Source: Neobacillus niacini (lineage in GTDB: Bacteria; Bacillota; Bacilli; Bacillales; Cytobacillaceae). From it: a stretch of DNA of 64,000 bases. The stretch spans positions 1 through 64,000 of the forward strand of contig NZ_JAMBOX010000003.1 of NCBI RefSeq assembly GCF_023715785.1, written 5' to 3'. Made by a program: the position numbers and the translations under genes. Under the pieces are notes generated by a model. The model made no database searches. It was not told the origin of the DNA and saw only the letters and a list, made by a program, of their open reading frames with translations. This document shows positions 45,446 to 53,952 of this stretch, piece by piece. Each line of letters opens with the position of its first letter. The stretch's first letter is position 1.

Positions 45446-46210
45446 TTATAAATTTGAGTGCAAAATATTCAAAACCCTTTTTAATTCTTCAACAGCCACC
45501 TGTCCGGGTGCTGAAGCCTTTTTGGCAGAAGCAAATGTAATGGATGAGCCAAATACCTCTCCAGCCATTCTGCTTATCAGACCTTGTCCACCCATTGAAA
45601 TGGTAATGATTGGTCGATCAGCATACTCCTTGTACATGGTGTTGGTTGCATCCAGCAATGTTAGGACATCCTCCATACTAGAAGGCATGACGGCAATTTT
45701 TGGAATGTCGCCTCCCAATTCTTGTGCTCGGCACAGCCTGGCCACGATTTCTTCTTTTGGAGGGGTTTTGTTAAAATCGTGATTTGAAACTATAATGAAA
45801 GTTTCACTTTTATGAACATATTCTATTAGGGATTGGATATCGTTTTCTTCATTAAATAGCTCCACATCAATGAAGTCAGCCAAGCCTGATTGGGCCACTG
45901 CTTTGTTAAGTTCAAAATAAAATTGGTTGCTGACTTCTTTTTCACCGCCTTCACGTTTACTTCTAAAAGTGAAGATTATGGGGGCTTCATTTAAAATTGT
46001 ACGAATCTGGGAAAATGCATCCTTTACTTTTTCGATTTGTTCTACATTCTCAAAAAAGTCCACTCGCCACTCGACTAGGTCAAATTCCAGCGTCTTTAAA
46101 AATTGGGCTTCCTCTATTAAGTCAGTCAGCGTTCGGCCAACCAATGGGACGCAGATTTTCGGAGCCCCTTCGCCAATTGTTATTCCTCTAACTTTAATAA
46201 CCTTCTTCAT
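45446..46210 (-). CDS. aroD: Type I 3-dehydroquinate dehydratase
   Basis: This is the third step of the shikimate pathway, acting through a Schiff base. The 254-residue barrel protein has LVEWRVDFFE, the catalytic histidine in VSNHDF and the Schiff-base lysine in DIPKIAVMP. GFGSSITFA-type segment (VFGSSITFASAKKASAPGQ) binds the substrate carboxylate. It lies 15 bp after aroK in a two-gene aromatic set. B. subtilis names this enzyme aroC. Confidence 0.95.
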   Translation of the reverse strand: MKKVIKVRGITIGEGAPKICVPLVGRTLTDLIEEAQFLKTLEFDLVEWRVDFFENVEQIEKVKDAFSQIRTILNEAPIIFTFRSKREGGEKEVSNQFYFELNKAVAQSGLADFIDVELFNEENDIQSLIEYVHKSETFIIVSNHDFNKTPPKEEIVARLCRAQELGGDIPKIAVMPSSMEDVLTLLDATNTMYKEYADRPIITISMGGQGLISRMAGEVFGSSITFASAKKASAPGQVAVEELKRVLNILHSNL

Positions 46211-46225
46211 GATAAGACACCTTCT

Positions 46226-46735
46226 TTATAAAGTCGCTAAAATTTCATCAGCAATTTCTTCCGGATTCTTATAATCTACTTTTATTTTAATATGATGGTT
46301 TGTGTATACTTCCTGCCTATTTTGATAAAGTTGTAGGGTCTCATCTATTGATTTGCCTTGGAGTACAGGGCGGTTATCAATAATTAGGTCCAGTCTCTCC
46401 TTCCAACTCTCAAAAGATATATCTAGGAAAATGACAATTGAATTAGATAAGCATGCACTGCGAATTTCTTCTTGTAAAAAAGCTCCCCCGCCTAAAGAAA
46501 GTACTAAGTTCGTTTTTTCAGATAAATCGGTTATTACGCTTTTTTCTTTTTCCCTAAAAACCTTTTCCCCATATTTTTTAAAGACTAGGGGAATCGGCAT
46601 GTTTAATTCCTTTTCAATTACTTCATCCGTATCTATAAACTTCCGATTAAGTTTCTGGGCGACAAGCTTTCCAACCGTTGTCTTGCCGGCGCCCATAAAT
46701 CCTATAAAAACAATACTTTTTCCACTATGTACCAT
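46226..46735 (-). CDS. aroK: Shikimate kinase
   Basis: This is a 169-residue kinase with the P-loop IGFMGAGKTTVGK, DTDEVIEKE, the shikimate-binding FREKE and GGGAF, and the lid arginine in DNRPVLQG. It phosphorylates shikimate. The start MVHSGKSI has GGTGG about 10 nt upstream; an in-frame ATG seven codons earlier is less supported. It shares a transcript with aroD. Confidence 0.94.
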   Translation of the reverse strand: MVHSGKSIVFIGFMGAGKTTVGKLVAQKLNRKFIDTDEVIEKELNMPIPLVFKKYGEKVFREKEKSVITDLSEKTNLVLSLGGGAFLQEEIRSACLSNSIVIFLDISFESWKERLDLIIDNRPVLQGKSIDETLQLYQNRQEVYTNHHIKIKVDYKNPEEIADEILATL

Positions 46736-46825
46736 TAAAGATTTCCACCATTTCATTTAAATATCTACATATTATATTACACCAAAACACAATAAAAAAC
46801 GTAAATATTCTGCAAAGTCAGCAAA

Positions 46826-46840
46826 TGGTGCCTGACACCA
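46826..46840. repeat. 15-bp motif TGGTGCCTGACACCA, intergenic copy 1
   Basis: This is an exact copy of the partly palindromic 15-mer (TGGTG-CCTGA-CACCA) also found at 34586-34600 (in argG) and 53641-53655. A variant forms the arms of the terminator at 52701-52739. Confidence 0.85.
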
Positions 46841-46888
46841 ATCGCGTTACTGCTAACTTGTTAATAGTGATTTCCCTCTCCCGTATAC

Positions 46889-46915
46889 CAAAAAGAGGCC
46901 CTCTCCAGAGCCTCC
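46889..46915 (-). terminator. Terminator of the peptide ABC importer operon
   Basis: On the minus strand GAGGC TCTGGAGAGG GCCTC is followed by TTTTTGG, just after the last permease gene. Confidence 0.82.
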
Positions 46916-46919
46916 AAGT

Positions 46920-47819
46920 TTATTGCTTCATTTTCGGGTCCAACGCGTCTCGTAGCCCGTCCCCCATCAAGTTAAACCCAAGTACGGTCAGCATAATGGC
47001 TATGCCCGGGAAAAACAGTGTCCACGGTGCCTGGGTAATGTAATTTTTTGAGTCGGCGAGCATTTTGCCCCACTCGGGTTCCGGCGGCTGGGCGCCCAAT
47101 CCCAAGAAGCCCAGTGCAGCGGCTTCGATAATCGCAGTGGCAATTGCCAGCGTCGCTTGCACGATCACCGGCGAGATACTATTCGGCAAAATATGCCGGA
47201 ACAGAATTCTCGAGTCCTTCATCCCGATGGCACGGGCTGCCATGATATATTCCTCCTGCTTCACACTAAGCACCCTAGAGCGGACTAGCCGGCCAAAGTT
47301 CGGCACATTGATGACCGCAATCGCAATTAATGCATTCTGTAGAGATGGTCCCAAAATCGATACGACCGCAATGGCCAAGAGAATACTAGGAAACGCCAGC
47401 ATAATATCGAAAATGCGTGAAATAATACCGTCGACCCAACTGCCATAATAACCAGCAACTATGCCAAGCAGCGTCCCGACGACAACGGACCCTAAAACGG
47501 AGAAGAACCCGACCCATAAAGAGATACGCGCCCCGTATAATATCCTTGAAAAAATATCGCGTCCAAAATCATCGGTCCCGAACCAATGCTTGCTCGACGG
47601 CGCCTGCATCCGGTCGGCCAGCACCTGATCCTTAAACCCATACGGGGCAATCCAAGGTGCGATAATCGCGATGACGATAAAAAATAGGACAATCCCCAGC
47701 CCAATAACGGCCAGTTTATTTTTATAAAAAGATTGTAATGCTTCCTTCCAAGGGGGTACCAATTTTTCTTCAGCGGGCATCATCGAGATATCGGCTGCAT
47801 TTTTTGCAAGTTCTGCCAT
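46920..47819 (-). CDS. Peptide ABC transporter permease (DppC/OppC-like)
   Basis: This 299-residue inner-membrane permease has six predicted membrane segments and the binding-protein-dependent EAA loop, seen as EYIMAARAIGMKDSRILFRHILPN. The N-terminal WKEALQSFYKNKLAVIGL segment is typical of the OppC/DppC family. GGGGAGGG precedes the ATG. It is the last gene of a five-gene operon and pairs with the upstream DppB-like permease. It would import peptides or a similar cationic substrate. Confidence 0.93.
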   Translation of the reverse strand: MAELAKNAADISMMPAEEKLVPPWKEALQSFYKNKLAVIGLGIVLFFIVIAIIAPWIAPYGFKDQVLADRMQAPSSKHWFGTDDFGRDIFSRILYGARISLWVGFFSVLGSVVVGTLLGIVAGYYGSWVDGIISRIFDIMLAFPSILLAIAVVSILGPSLQNALIAIAVINVPNFGRLVRSRVLSVKQEEYIMAARAIGMKDSRILFRHILPNSISPVIVQATLAIATAIIEAAALGFLGLGAQPPEPEWGKMLADSKNYITQAPWTLFFPGIAIMLTVLGFNLMGDGLRDALDPKMKQ

Positions 47820-47833
47820 TCTTTATCCCTCCC

Positions 47834-48841
47834 CTATTTATTGTATTTGATTCTCGGGTCGACAAAGACATACAGAAGATCGACAACCAAGTTAATCAAA
47901 ACAAAGATCGCAGCAATAATTAAAATTCCTGACTGGATAACCGGATAATCGCGGTAGGCAATCGCTTCGTACAAATAACGGCCAATGCCCGGCCACCCGA
48001 AGATTGTTTCCGTCAGAATCGCTCCGCCCAACAGTAGTCCGGTTTGCAGTCCGATAACCGTCAAAACGGGGATAATCGCATTTTTCAAAGAATGTTTGTA
48101 CACGACCCAGAACATTCTTAATCCCTTGGCTCTTGCTGTCCGCACATAATCGGATTTCATGACTTCAAGCATCGTTGCCCGGGTCATTCTCGCAATAATT
48201 GCCATCGGAATCGTTGCGAGCGCAGCGCTCGGCATAATCAAATGCTTTAATGCGGTAATAAATTGATCAGTTCTACCTTGAAGCAAGGCGTCAATAAGAT
48301 AGAAGTTTGTTATTGCCGAAATAGGGTCGCGAACATTTTCCCGACCTGTCGTAGGAAGCCAGCCCAATTCAATGGAAAAAGCCCATTGAAACATTAAGCC
48401 AAGCCAAAAAATCGGCATTGAAACTCCGATTAGTGCTAGCACCATCGCGCCATAATCAAACCATGAACGGGAAAACCATGCACTGATAATCCCGGCATTA
48501 ACCCCCACCACGACGGCAATGATCATCGCCACAAGCGTTAATTCAGTTGTCGCCGCAAGGAATGGCCAAATTTCCACATTAATCGGACCTCTTGTCCTTA
48601 ATGAAGTCCCCAAATCACCCTGAAGGAGTTTTCCAAGATAGTCAAAATATTGTATGTACCATGGCCGGTCCAGACCCAGTTCTCTTGTTAACGTCGCAAT
48701 CGCTTCGGCCGTGGCCTTTTGTCCAAGAATGACCTGGGCGGGATTTCCCGGAATCGCATGAATAATGGCAAAAACAACGAGCGTCATCCCAAATAAAACA
48801 GGTATTAAAGATAGCACGCGGCGAATCGTATAAGTGAACAT
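47834..48841 (-). CDS. Peptide ABC transporter permease (DppB/OppB-like)
   Basis: This 335-residue permease starts MFTYTIRRVLSLIPVLFG, a standard OppB/DppB N-terminus. It has the EAA loop DYVRTARAKGLRMFWVVYKH with six membrane segments. AGAGGTG precedes the ATG; the upstream open frame to 48880 is not supported. It lies 14 bp upstream of the DppC-like gene. Confidence 0.93.
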   Translation of the reverse strand: MFTYTIRRVLSLIPVLFGMTLVVFAIIHAIPGNPAQVILGQKATAEAIATLTRELGLDRPWYIQYFDYLGKLLQGDLGTSLRTRGPINVEIWPFLAATTELTLVAMIIAVVVGVNAGIISAWFSRSWFDYGAMVLALIGVSMPIFWLGLMFQWAFSIELGWLPTTGRENVRDPISAITNFYLIDALLQGRTDQFITALKHLIMPSAALATIPMAIIARMTRATMLEVMKSDYVRTARAKGLRMFWVVYKHSLKNAIIPVLTVIGLQTGLLLGGAILTETIFGWPGIGRYLYEAIAYRDYPVIQSGILIIAAIFVLINLVVDLLYVFVDPRIKYNK

Positions 48842-48901
48842 TTTTTTCACCTCTTTTTTGAAAAAAAGGAGAGGCAGCACTACCTCCCCTTCCTGGAATC
48901 A

Positions 48902-50527
48902 TTATTTGAACTCAACTTTTGTCAAAGCTTCAGAACCGGTTGGATGTGGCAAGTAACCTGATACATCCTTTGCGGCAGCAAGCAATGGTCTGGAATGCAC
49001 AAGCGGCACCCACGGAGCATCCTCTTTAATGATGACTTGCGCTTTCTTGTATAGGTCATTTCGTTTGTCCTTGTCAGGTTCCTGCTGAGCTGCAATCAAG
49101 ATATCATGAAGCTCGTCATTGCTGTAATAAGCATAGTTGTTGCTTCCAATGCTATCCTTGTCAAGCAATGTATAGAGGAAGTTATCAGCGTCGCCATTGT
49201 CACCAGTCCAGCCAAGCATGAACATATCAAACTCGCCTTTTCTCGCTTGCTCCAAGTATGTCGCCCATTCAGCAGATTTGATATTGGCCTTCACACCAAT
49301 TTTGCTCAAGCTATCTTGGATAATCTCAGCAACCTTTTGTGCTTCCGGCATGTAAGGACGGGCAACAGGCATGGCCCAAAGGTTGATTTCAAAGCCTTTC
49401 TCAAAACCGGCTTCCTTCAATAAGGCCTTTGCTTTTTCCAAATCATATGGGTAATCCTTAATCTCGTCGTTATAGCCATCAATGTTTGACGGCATTGGGT
49501 TGATCGCCGGTACTGCTTTTCCGGCATAGAACGCTTCAATTAGCGATTTCTTATCGATCGCATGGTTAATAGCCTGACGAACGAGCTTGTTATCAAACGG
49601 TTTCCGTGTAGTTGTCATACCGAGATAACCAACGTTCATAGTCGGACGTTCAATGACCTGTAGCTTAGCATTCGATGTGACAGTTTTCTCGTCTGAATAG
49701 TTTAAACCATCCATAATGTCAATTTCACCATTGGCAAGAGCGTTCAGGCGCGCTGTGTTTTCAGGAATCACCCGGTAAATAAGTTTATTTAACTTTGGCA
49801 ATCCTTCTTGCCAATAATCAGGGTTCTTTTCAAGCGTGACAGTGTCGTTTTGTTTCCATTCCACGAACTTGAATGGACCTGTGCCAACTGGATGGCTTCT
49901 GAAATCATCGCCATATTTTTTAATTGCAGCCGGGCTTGCAATACCAAATGGAGACATGGCGAGGTTCCAGAGGAACGGTCCAAGAGGTCGAGTTAACACA
50001 AATTGAACGGTATGCTCGTCAAGCGCTTTTACCTCTTTAATCACGTGGCCTGGATCACCTTTATAGCCGCCAAAGTTGGCGTAGTATGGGAATTTCTCTT
50101 CATCCCCGCCCGCCCAGCGTTCAAAGTTGAAGACAACCGCCTCGGCGTTAAAATCAGTTCCGTCATGGAATTTTACACCCTTACGAAGCTTGAAGGTGTA
50201 CGTCAATCCATCTTCTGATGGCTCCCATGATTCAGCAAGTCCAGGATGAATGGTTGTATCCTGCTCACCAAACTCGACCAATGTTTCAAACATGTTCTCA
50301 GTTACCTTGAAGGCTTCCCCTTCAGTAGTTGTGATTGGATCTAGTGATGTGGAATCACCGCCACGTCCAAAAACGAGCGTGTCCTTTGTAGAACCGGAAC
50401 CTGAACCGCCGTTTGACGCAGGCTCTTTCTTGCCGCCTGTTTCTTCCGTTTTACCGCTGCAGCCAACAAGAAACATGCTAATGGCCATAATGGCAACCAA
50501 CAGCATTTTAAACGTATTCTTCTTCAT
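48902..50527 (-). CDS. Peptide-binding lipoprotein (SBP family 5)
   Basis: This 541-residue extracellular solute-binding protein has a lipoprotein signal (MKKNTFKMLLVAIMAISMF then LVGCSG), so Cys22 or so is lipidated. A low-complexity linker rich in G, E, S and K follows. The family 5 motif region ETAEWEPSEDGLTYTFKLR-like (LAESWEPSEDGLTYTFKLRK) and GTGPFKFVEW are seen. It delivers peptides to the DppBC-like permeases. The start follows AAAGGGGG. A stem-loop upstream, at the end of the ATPase gene, may protect this abundant mRNA segment. Confidence 0.94.
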   Translation of the reverse strand: MKKNTFKMLLVAIMAISMFLVGCSGKTEETGGKKEPASNGGSGSGSTKDTLVFGRGGDSTSLDPITTTEGEAFKVTENMFETLVEFGEQDTTIHPGLAESWEPSEDGLTYTFKLRKGVKFHDGTDFNAEAVVFNFERWAGGDEEKFPYYANFGGYKGDPGHVIKEVKALDEHTVQFVLTRPLGPFLWNLAMSPFGIASPAAIKKYGDDFRSHPVGTGPFKFVEWKQNDTVTLEKNPDYWQEGLPKLNKLIYRVIPENTARLNALANGEIDIMDGLNYSDEKTVTSNAKLQVIERPTMNVGYLGMTTTRKPFDNKLVRQAINHAIDKKSLIEAFYAGKAVPAINPMPSNIDGYNDEIKDYPYDLEKAKALLKEAGFEKGFEINLWAMPVARPYMPEAQKVAEIIQDSLSKIGVKANIKSAEWATYLEQARKGEFDMFMLGWTGDNGDADNFLYTLLDKDSIGSNNYAYYSNDELHDILIAAQQEPDKDKRNDLYKKAQVIIKEDAPWVPLVHSRPLLAAAKDVSGYLPHPTGSEALTKVEFK

Positions 50528-50573
50528 TCTGTTTCCCCCTTTGTAAAAAATTTTATTTATATCATCATTGCGC

Positions 50574-50600
50574 CTGTCACTTGTTATATAAGTGACAGGC
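50574..50600 (-). promoter_or_regulatory. Stem-loop between the OppF-like gene and the binding-protein gene
   Basis: A perfect 10-bp inverted repeat, CCTGTCACTT/AAGTGACAGG, with a 7-nt loop spans the stop of the ATPase gene. No T-run follows. It may be an mRNA processing or stabilising element that raises binding-protein expression relative to the ATPases. Confidence 0.6.
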
Positions 50601-51545
50601 AACATAATGACCGTTGAAATTGTGTTCTGCAGGTCTGGATGATTTGCAAATATCCATCACCTGTGAACACCTTGTGTGGAAAGCGCAGCCAGACGGCGGA
50701 TTAGCCGGGCTGGGCAGCTCGCCCTCGATTAAAATAGGCTGCTTTTTTAAATCTGGATCCGGCACCGGAACCGCTGACAATAACGCTTTTGTGTACGGAT
50801 GCATCGAATTTTCATAAAGTTCTTCACTATCTGCCAATTCTATTAATCTGCCTAAATACATCACGCCGACCCGGTCGCTAATATGGCGGACAACCCCTAG
50901 GTCGTGGGCAATGAAAATGTAGGTTAGTTTAAACTCCTCCTGAATGTCTTTCATTAAGTTGAGAACCTGCGCCTGAATCGAAACATCAAGGGCTGAAACC
51001 GGCTCATCAGCGATAATCAGCTTTGGTTTAGTCATTAACGCTCTGGCAATACCAATCCGCTGGCGCTGGCCGCCGCTGAATTGGTGCGGGTACCGCTTGG
51101 CATGATAGCTGCTTAAGCCGACAACCTCTAGCATCTCTTTAACCCGTTTTTGCCGTTCCTCCTTTGTCCCGATTCCATGAACAATCAGCGGCTCTTCGAG
51201 AATTTGCTGGACAGAATGCCGGGGATTGAGCGAGGCATATGGGTCCTGGAACACCATCTGGATATCGCGGCGGATTTTTCGCAGCTCATGCTTCGACATT
51301 TTCGTAATCTCTTTATCTTCAAAAATAATTCTCCCGTCACTGGCTTCGATTAACCGCATGAGCAGCCGGCCAGTCGTTGATTTTCCGCAGCCGGACTCGC
51401 CGACGATTCCCAGAGTCTCGCCTTTTTTTACGTAAAAGGAAACAGCATCGACCGCTTTGACCTCACCCGTTTTTTTGCCAAACAGGCCACTTGTGATCGG
51501 AAAGTATTTTTTCAAGCCATCCACTTCAAGAAGTAACTCTGGCAT
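50577..51545 (-). CDS. Peptide ABC transporter ATPase (OppF/DppF-like)
   Basis: This 322-residue ATPase has Walker A GESGCGKSTTGRLL, the signature FSGGQRQRIGIAR and Walker B KLIIADEPVSALD. The oligopeptide/dipeptide C-terminal extension holds cysteines (CAFHTRCSQVMDIC) that in this family can bind an Fe-S cluster. The ATG at 51545 follows GGGAGTG and overlaps the OppD-like gene by 20 bp. It forms the heterodimeric motor with its neighbour. Confidence 0.94.
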   Translation of the reverse strand: MPELLLEVDGLKKYFPITSGLFGKKTGEVKAVDAVSFYVKKGETLGIVGESGCGKSTTGRLLMRLIEASDGRIIFEDKEITKMSKHELRKIRRDIQMVFQDPYASLNPRHSVQQILEEPLIVHGIGTKEERQKRVKEMLEVVGLSSYHAKRYPHQFSGGQRQRIGIARALMTKPKLIIADEPVSALDVSIQAQVLNLMKDIQEEFKLTYIFIAHDLGVVRHISDRVGVMYLGRLIELADSEELYENSMHPYTKALLSAVPVPDPDLKKQPILIEGELPSPANPPSGCAFHTRCSQVMDICKSSRPAEHNFNGHYVACHLYNK

Positions 51546-52539
51546 GGTGTTCACTCCCTTCCTTCATGGTGTGCAGGAAACAGCGGACTTCGTGTCCATC
51601 TTTTTCCGAGTGATATAAATCGGGTGCGGCCGCGTGGCACTTTTCAAAGCGGTCCGCGCATCTTGCGGCAAAGCGGCAGCCCTGTTGGACTGTTCCCGGT
51701 GCAGGCACCGTGCCGGGAATGCTGTATAACCGTTCCTTCTTGCCTCTTAAGTCTGGAACCGATTTCAATAATCCCTTTGTGTAAGGATGCTGCGGGTCTT
51801 TTAGGATTTTTCGAACGTCCCCCTGTTCGACAATTTGGCCGGCGTACATGACAATGACGCGCTCACAAATTTCCGCGACAACCCCCAAATCATGGGTAAT
51901 TAATATGATGGAAGTGTTCGTTTTTTTATTTAAGTCTTTCATTAAGGCGAGGATTTGCGCCTGTATCGTCACATCGAGCGCCGTTGTTGGCTCGTCCGCA
52001 ATCAATACCCTCGGATTGCAGGCCATCGCCATCGCAATCATCACCCGCTGCCGCATGCCGCCGGACAGCTGGTGCGGATGCTCAGTTAGGATCCCTTCTG
52101 CCCTCGGGATTCCAACCAGTTTAAGTAATTCTATACTGCGAACTTTTGCCTCTCTTTTGGAGAGGTCTGTATGTAATCGGATGGCTTCACTGAGCTGATT
52201 GCCAATTGTAAACAACGGGTTTAACGAGGTCATCGGTTCCTGAAAAATCATCGAGACCTGATTGCCGCGAATTTTTCGCCATTCTTTTTCTGAGATATGG
52301 GTGAGGTTTTTTCCTTCAAAAATTATTTCTCCCTTTTCTATTTTTCCGGGCGGTGAGGGGATCAGGCCCATGGCAGCCAGTGATGTCACGCTTTTACCGC
52401 TTCCGGATTCGCCGACAATCCCCAGAATCTCTCCTTCTTTTAGTTGGAAGCTGATTCCATCTACTGCCGGGAGCAGCCTTTTTCCCGATTGGAAGGATAC
52501 TTTCAAATCATTTATTTGCAGGATTGATTGTTTGTCCAT
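51526..52539 (-). CDS. Peptide ABC transporter ATPase (OppD/DppD-like)
   Basis: This 337-residue ATPase has Walker [14 protein letters not shown], the signature [13 protein letters not shown] and Walker [14 protein letters not shown] Cys-containing oligopeptide C-terminal domain ([15 protein letters not shown]) follows. It is the first gene of the five-gene importer (D, F, binding protein, B, C). AGAAGG precedes the ATG. No regulator is directly upstream, and the next gene is the MerR-type regulator about 160 bp away. Confidence 0.94.
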   Translation of the reverse strand: MDKQSILQINDLKVSFQSGKRLLPAVDGISFQLKEGEILGIVGESGSGKSVTSLAAMGLIPSPPGKIEKGEIIFEGKNLTHISEKEWRKIRGNQVSMIFQEPMTSLNPLFTIGNQLSEAIRLHTDLSKREAKVRSIELLKLVGIPRAEGILTEHPHQLSGGMRQRVMIAMAMACNPRVLIADEPTTALDVTIQAQILALMKDLNKKTNTSIILITHDLGVVAEICERVIVMYAGQIVEQGDVRKILKDPQHPYTKGLLKSVPDLRGKKERLYSIPGTVPAPGTVQQGCRFAARCADRFEKCHAAAPDLYHSEKDGHEVRCFLHTMKEGSEHHARVTS

Positions 52540-52700
52540 ATTGCTTACACCTTCTTACTTTCGATTCTAGTAACCAATTATTGTTTTACATTGCAAAATG
52601 ATTAAAATTTATTCAATATTATGACCATTATGGCATATACCATGGTGAGAACTTTGTAGAAATTCACATGAGAAATTTAGGATGTTTTGTCTAAAAATGT

Positions 52701-52739
52701 AAAAAAAGTGCCTGACACCCGTTATGGGGGTCAGGCACC
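52701..52739 (-). terminator. Terminator of the MerR-type regulator gene, built from the 15-bp motif
   Basis: On the minus strand GGTGCCTGACCCCC...GGGTGTCAGGCAC is followed by TTTTTTT. Both arms are versions of the recurrent GGTGCCTGACACC motif in opposite orientation. Confidence 0.88.
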
Positions 52740-52748
52740 ATGTTCCTT

Positions 52749-53513
52749 TTATTGCTTTTGACCTGTATAAATGAGAATCGCATCCCGCAAGAATTCAGCA
52801 GTTCCCGGTTGTTCCTTGTCGTAATAGGCCGTGAACCGTTCGTCATCGACATACATTTGCGCAAGGCCTGCGTGCGCCTCTTTACTATATTCTTTCCAAT
52901 AATAAGTCAGCCATTTTCTGTGAAGGTCGGCTGCTTTTTGTGCCAATTCTCCTGCAGGATTACCTGTTTTAAATGCTTCTGCTAGAGTTTGTGTTACTTG
53001 TTCTGCTAACGCCGTCACTTCCTCATATTGCTCCTGCGTCATGTTCATGAGCTTGGCATTGGATTGGTCCACTTTTTCGTCGCCGTATTTCTCTCGAACT
53101 TCCTTGCCGTACTTTTTCTCGTTATCCTCTATCAGTCTTTTCTTGAAGCCTTCAAATTTCTCTTTATTTGACATGTTTATTCTCCCTTCTGACGCGGCTA
53201 TTGTCTTTTCGACATTGGCAATCAATCGATCCAATTGCTTTCGTTTTTCGATGAGCTGCTGGCGATGTTCCTTAAGCGCTTTGTTGCCGTCAAAGTTGGG
53301 ATCGGTCACGATGGCTTTAATATGGTCAAGGCTTAAACCTAATTCCCGGTAGAAGAGGATCTGCTGCAGACGATCCACTTCCTGTTGACCATAAATCCGA
53401 TACCCTGACGAATTGATCCTTGCCGGCTTAAGAATCCCCACTTCATCATAGTATCTTAGTGTCCTCGTGCTCACCCCAGCCAAACTGGCAAGCTTCTGAA
53501 CCGTATAATCCAT
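52749..53513 (-). CDS. MerR family regulator with TipAS effector domain (Mta-like)
   Basis: This 254-residue activator has an N-terminal winged helix (MDYTVQKLASLAGVSTRTLR, YYDEVGILKP) and a dimerisation coiled coil (about 75-115). The C-terminal TipAS domain (about 125-250) binds diverse hydrophobic drugs. It resembles B. subtilis Mta and Streptomyces TipAL. The start follows GAGGAGGTG. Its own promoter has the 19-bp spacer expected for MerR regulation. No drug exporter is immediately adjacent, so targets may be elsewhere. Confidence 0.92.
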   Translation of the reverse strand: MDYTVQKLASLAGVSTRTLRYYDEVGILKPARINSSGYRIYGQQEVDRLQQILFYRELGLSLDHIKAIVTDPNFDGNKALKEHRQQLIEKRKQLDRLIANVEKTIAASEGRINMSNKEKFEGFKKRLIEDNEKKYGKEVREKYGDEKVDQSNAKLMNMTQEQYEEVTALAEQVTQTLAEAFKTGNPAGELAQKAADLHRKWLTYYWKEYSKEAHAGLAQMYVDDERFTAYYDKEQPGTAEFLRDAILIYTGQKQ

Positions 53514-53535
53514 GCTGTTCACCTCCTCAATCACA

Positions 53536-53566
53536 ACAATACACCTTTACGCAACGTCAAAGTCAA
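53536..53566 (-). promoter_or_regulatory. MerR-type promoter of the Mta-like gene
   Basis: On the minus strand there is a -35 TTGACT (53561-53566), an over-long 19-bp spacer and a -10 TATTGT (53536-53541). The spacer contains CTTTGACGTTGCGTAAAG, close to the TNACGTTGCGTNA operator of TipAS-type MerR regulators. Autoactivation is inferred. Confidence 0.75.
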
Positions 53567-53640
53567 CAACTAGTATGCCTATTTTTTTGGTAGTACCAAA
53601 GAGGGCGGCTGTCCACTCCACAAACACAAATGTCCACGAG

Positions 53641-53655
53641 TGGTGCCTGACACCA
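53641..53655. repeat. 15-bp motif TGGTGCCTGACACCA, intergenic copy 2
   Basis: This is an exact copy of the motif found at 34586-34600 and 46826-46840. It is about 120 bp upstream of the probable omegaRNA. Confidence 0.85.
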
Positions 53656-53789
53656 ATCCTACTATCCCCCTTATTTTAATAGTGGAAACTTTAAAATTCA
53701 GAATTTTAAATTTATTAACCGTATATGTATACCTTTTCACAAAAAATAGTAGTACAATTGAACTATAGGATATCACACTCTCCAACTCT

Positions 53790-53952
53790 ACTCCCCGTTA
53801 AAAACACCTGCGGATGTGTCCACCAGTCTGCTGCTCTGTTAGCTATGAGGACGACCGTTTCCTAGGGTTTGGAAACCAAACACCGAAATAACATGTCCTG
53901 TCCATTGACATTGGCAAGGAGGAAAATACCCAGTAATGGAGGTTGGTCAGAA
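53790..53952 (+). ncRNA. Probable omegaRNA scaffold of IscB
   Basis: The region directly upstream of the iscB start holds no separate gene and can fold. A 6-bp stem GTTTCC/GGAAAC has an 8-nt loop (53857-53876). A second stem TCCATT (53901-53906) pairs with AATGGA (53935-53940) next to the iscB ribosome site. IscB systems place the guide-plus-scaffold RNA immediately upstream, guide at the 5' end. The exact left boundary, and so the guide, cannot be set from one copy. The identity is inferred from position and structure. Confidence 0.5.

Noticed and set aside
53869-53952. N-terminal extension of IscB
   Set aside because: The in-frame codons lie over the folded RNA region. The ribosome site and family N-terminus (VLDAQGN) place the start at 53953.
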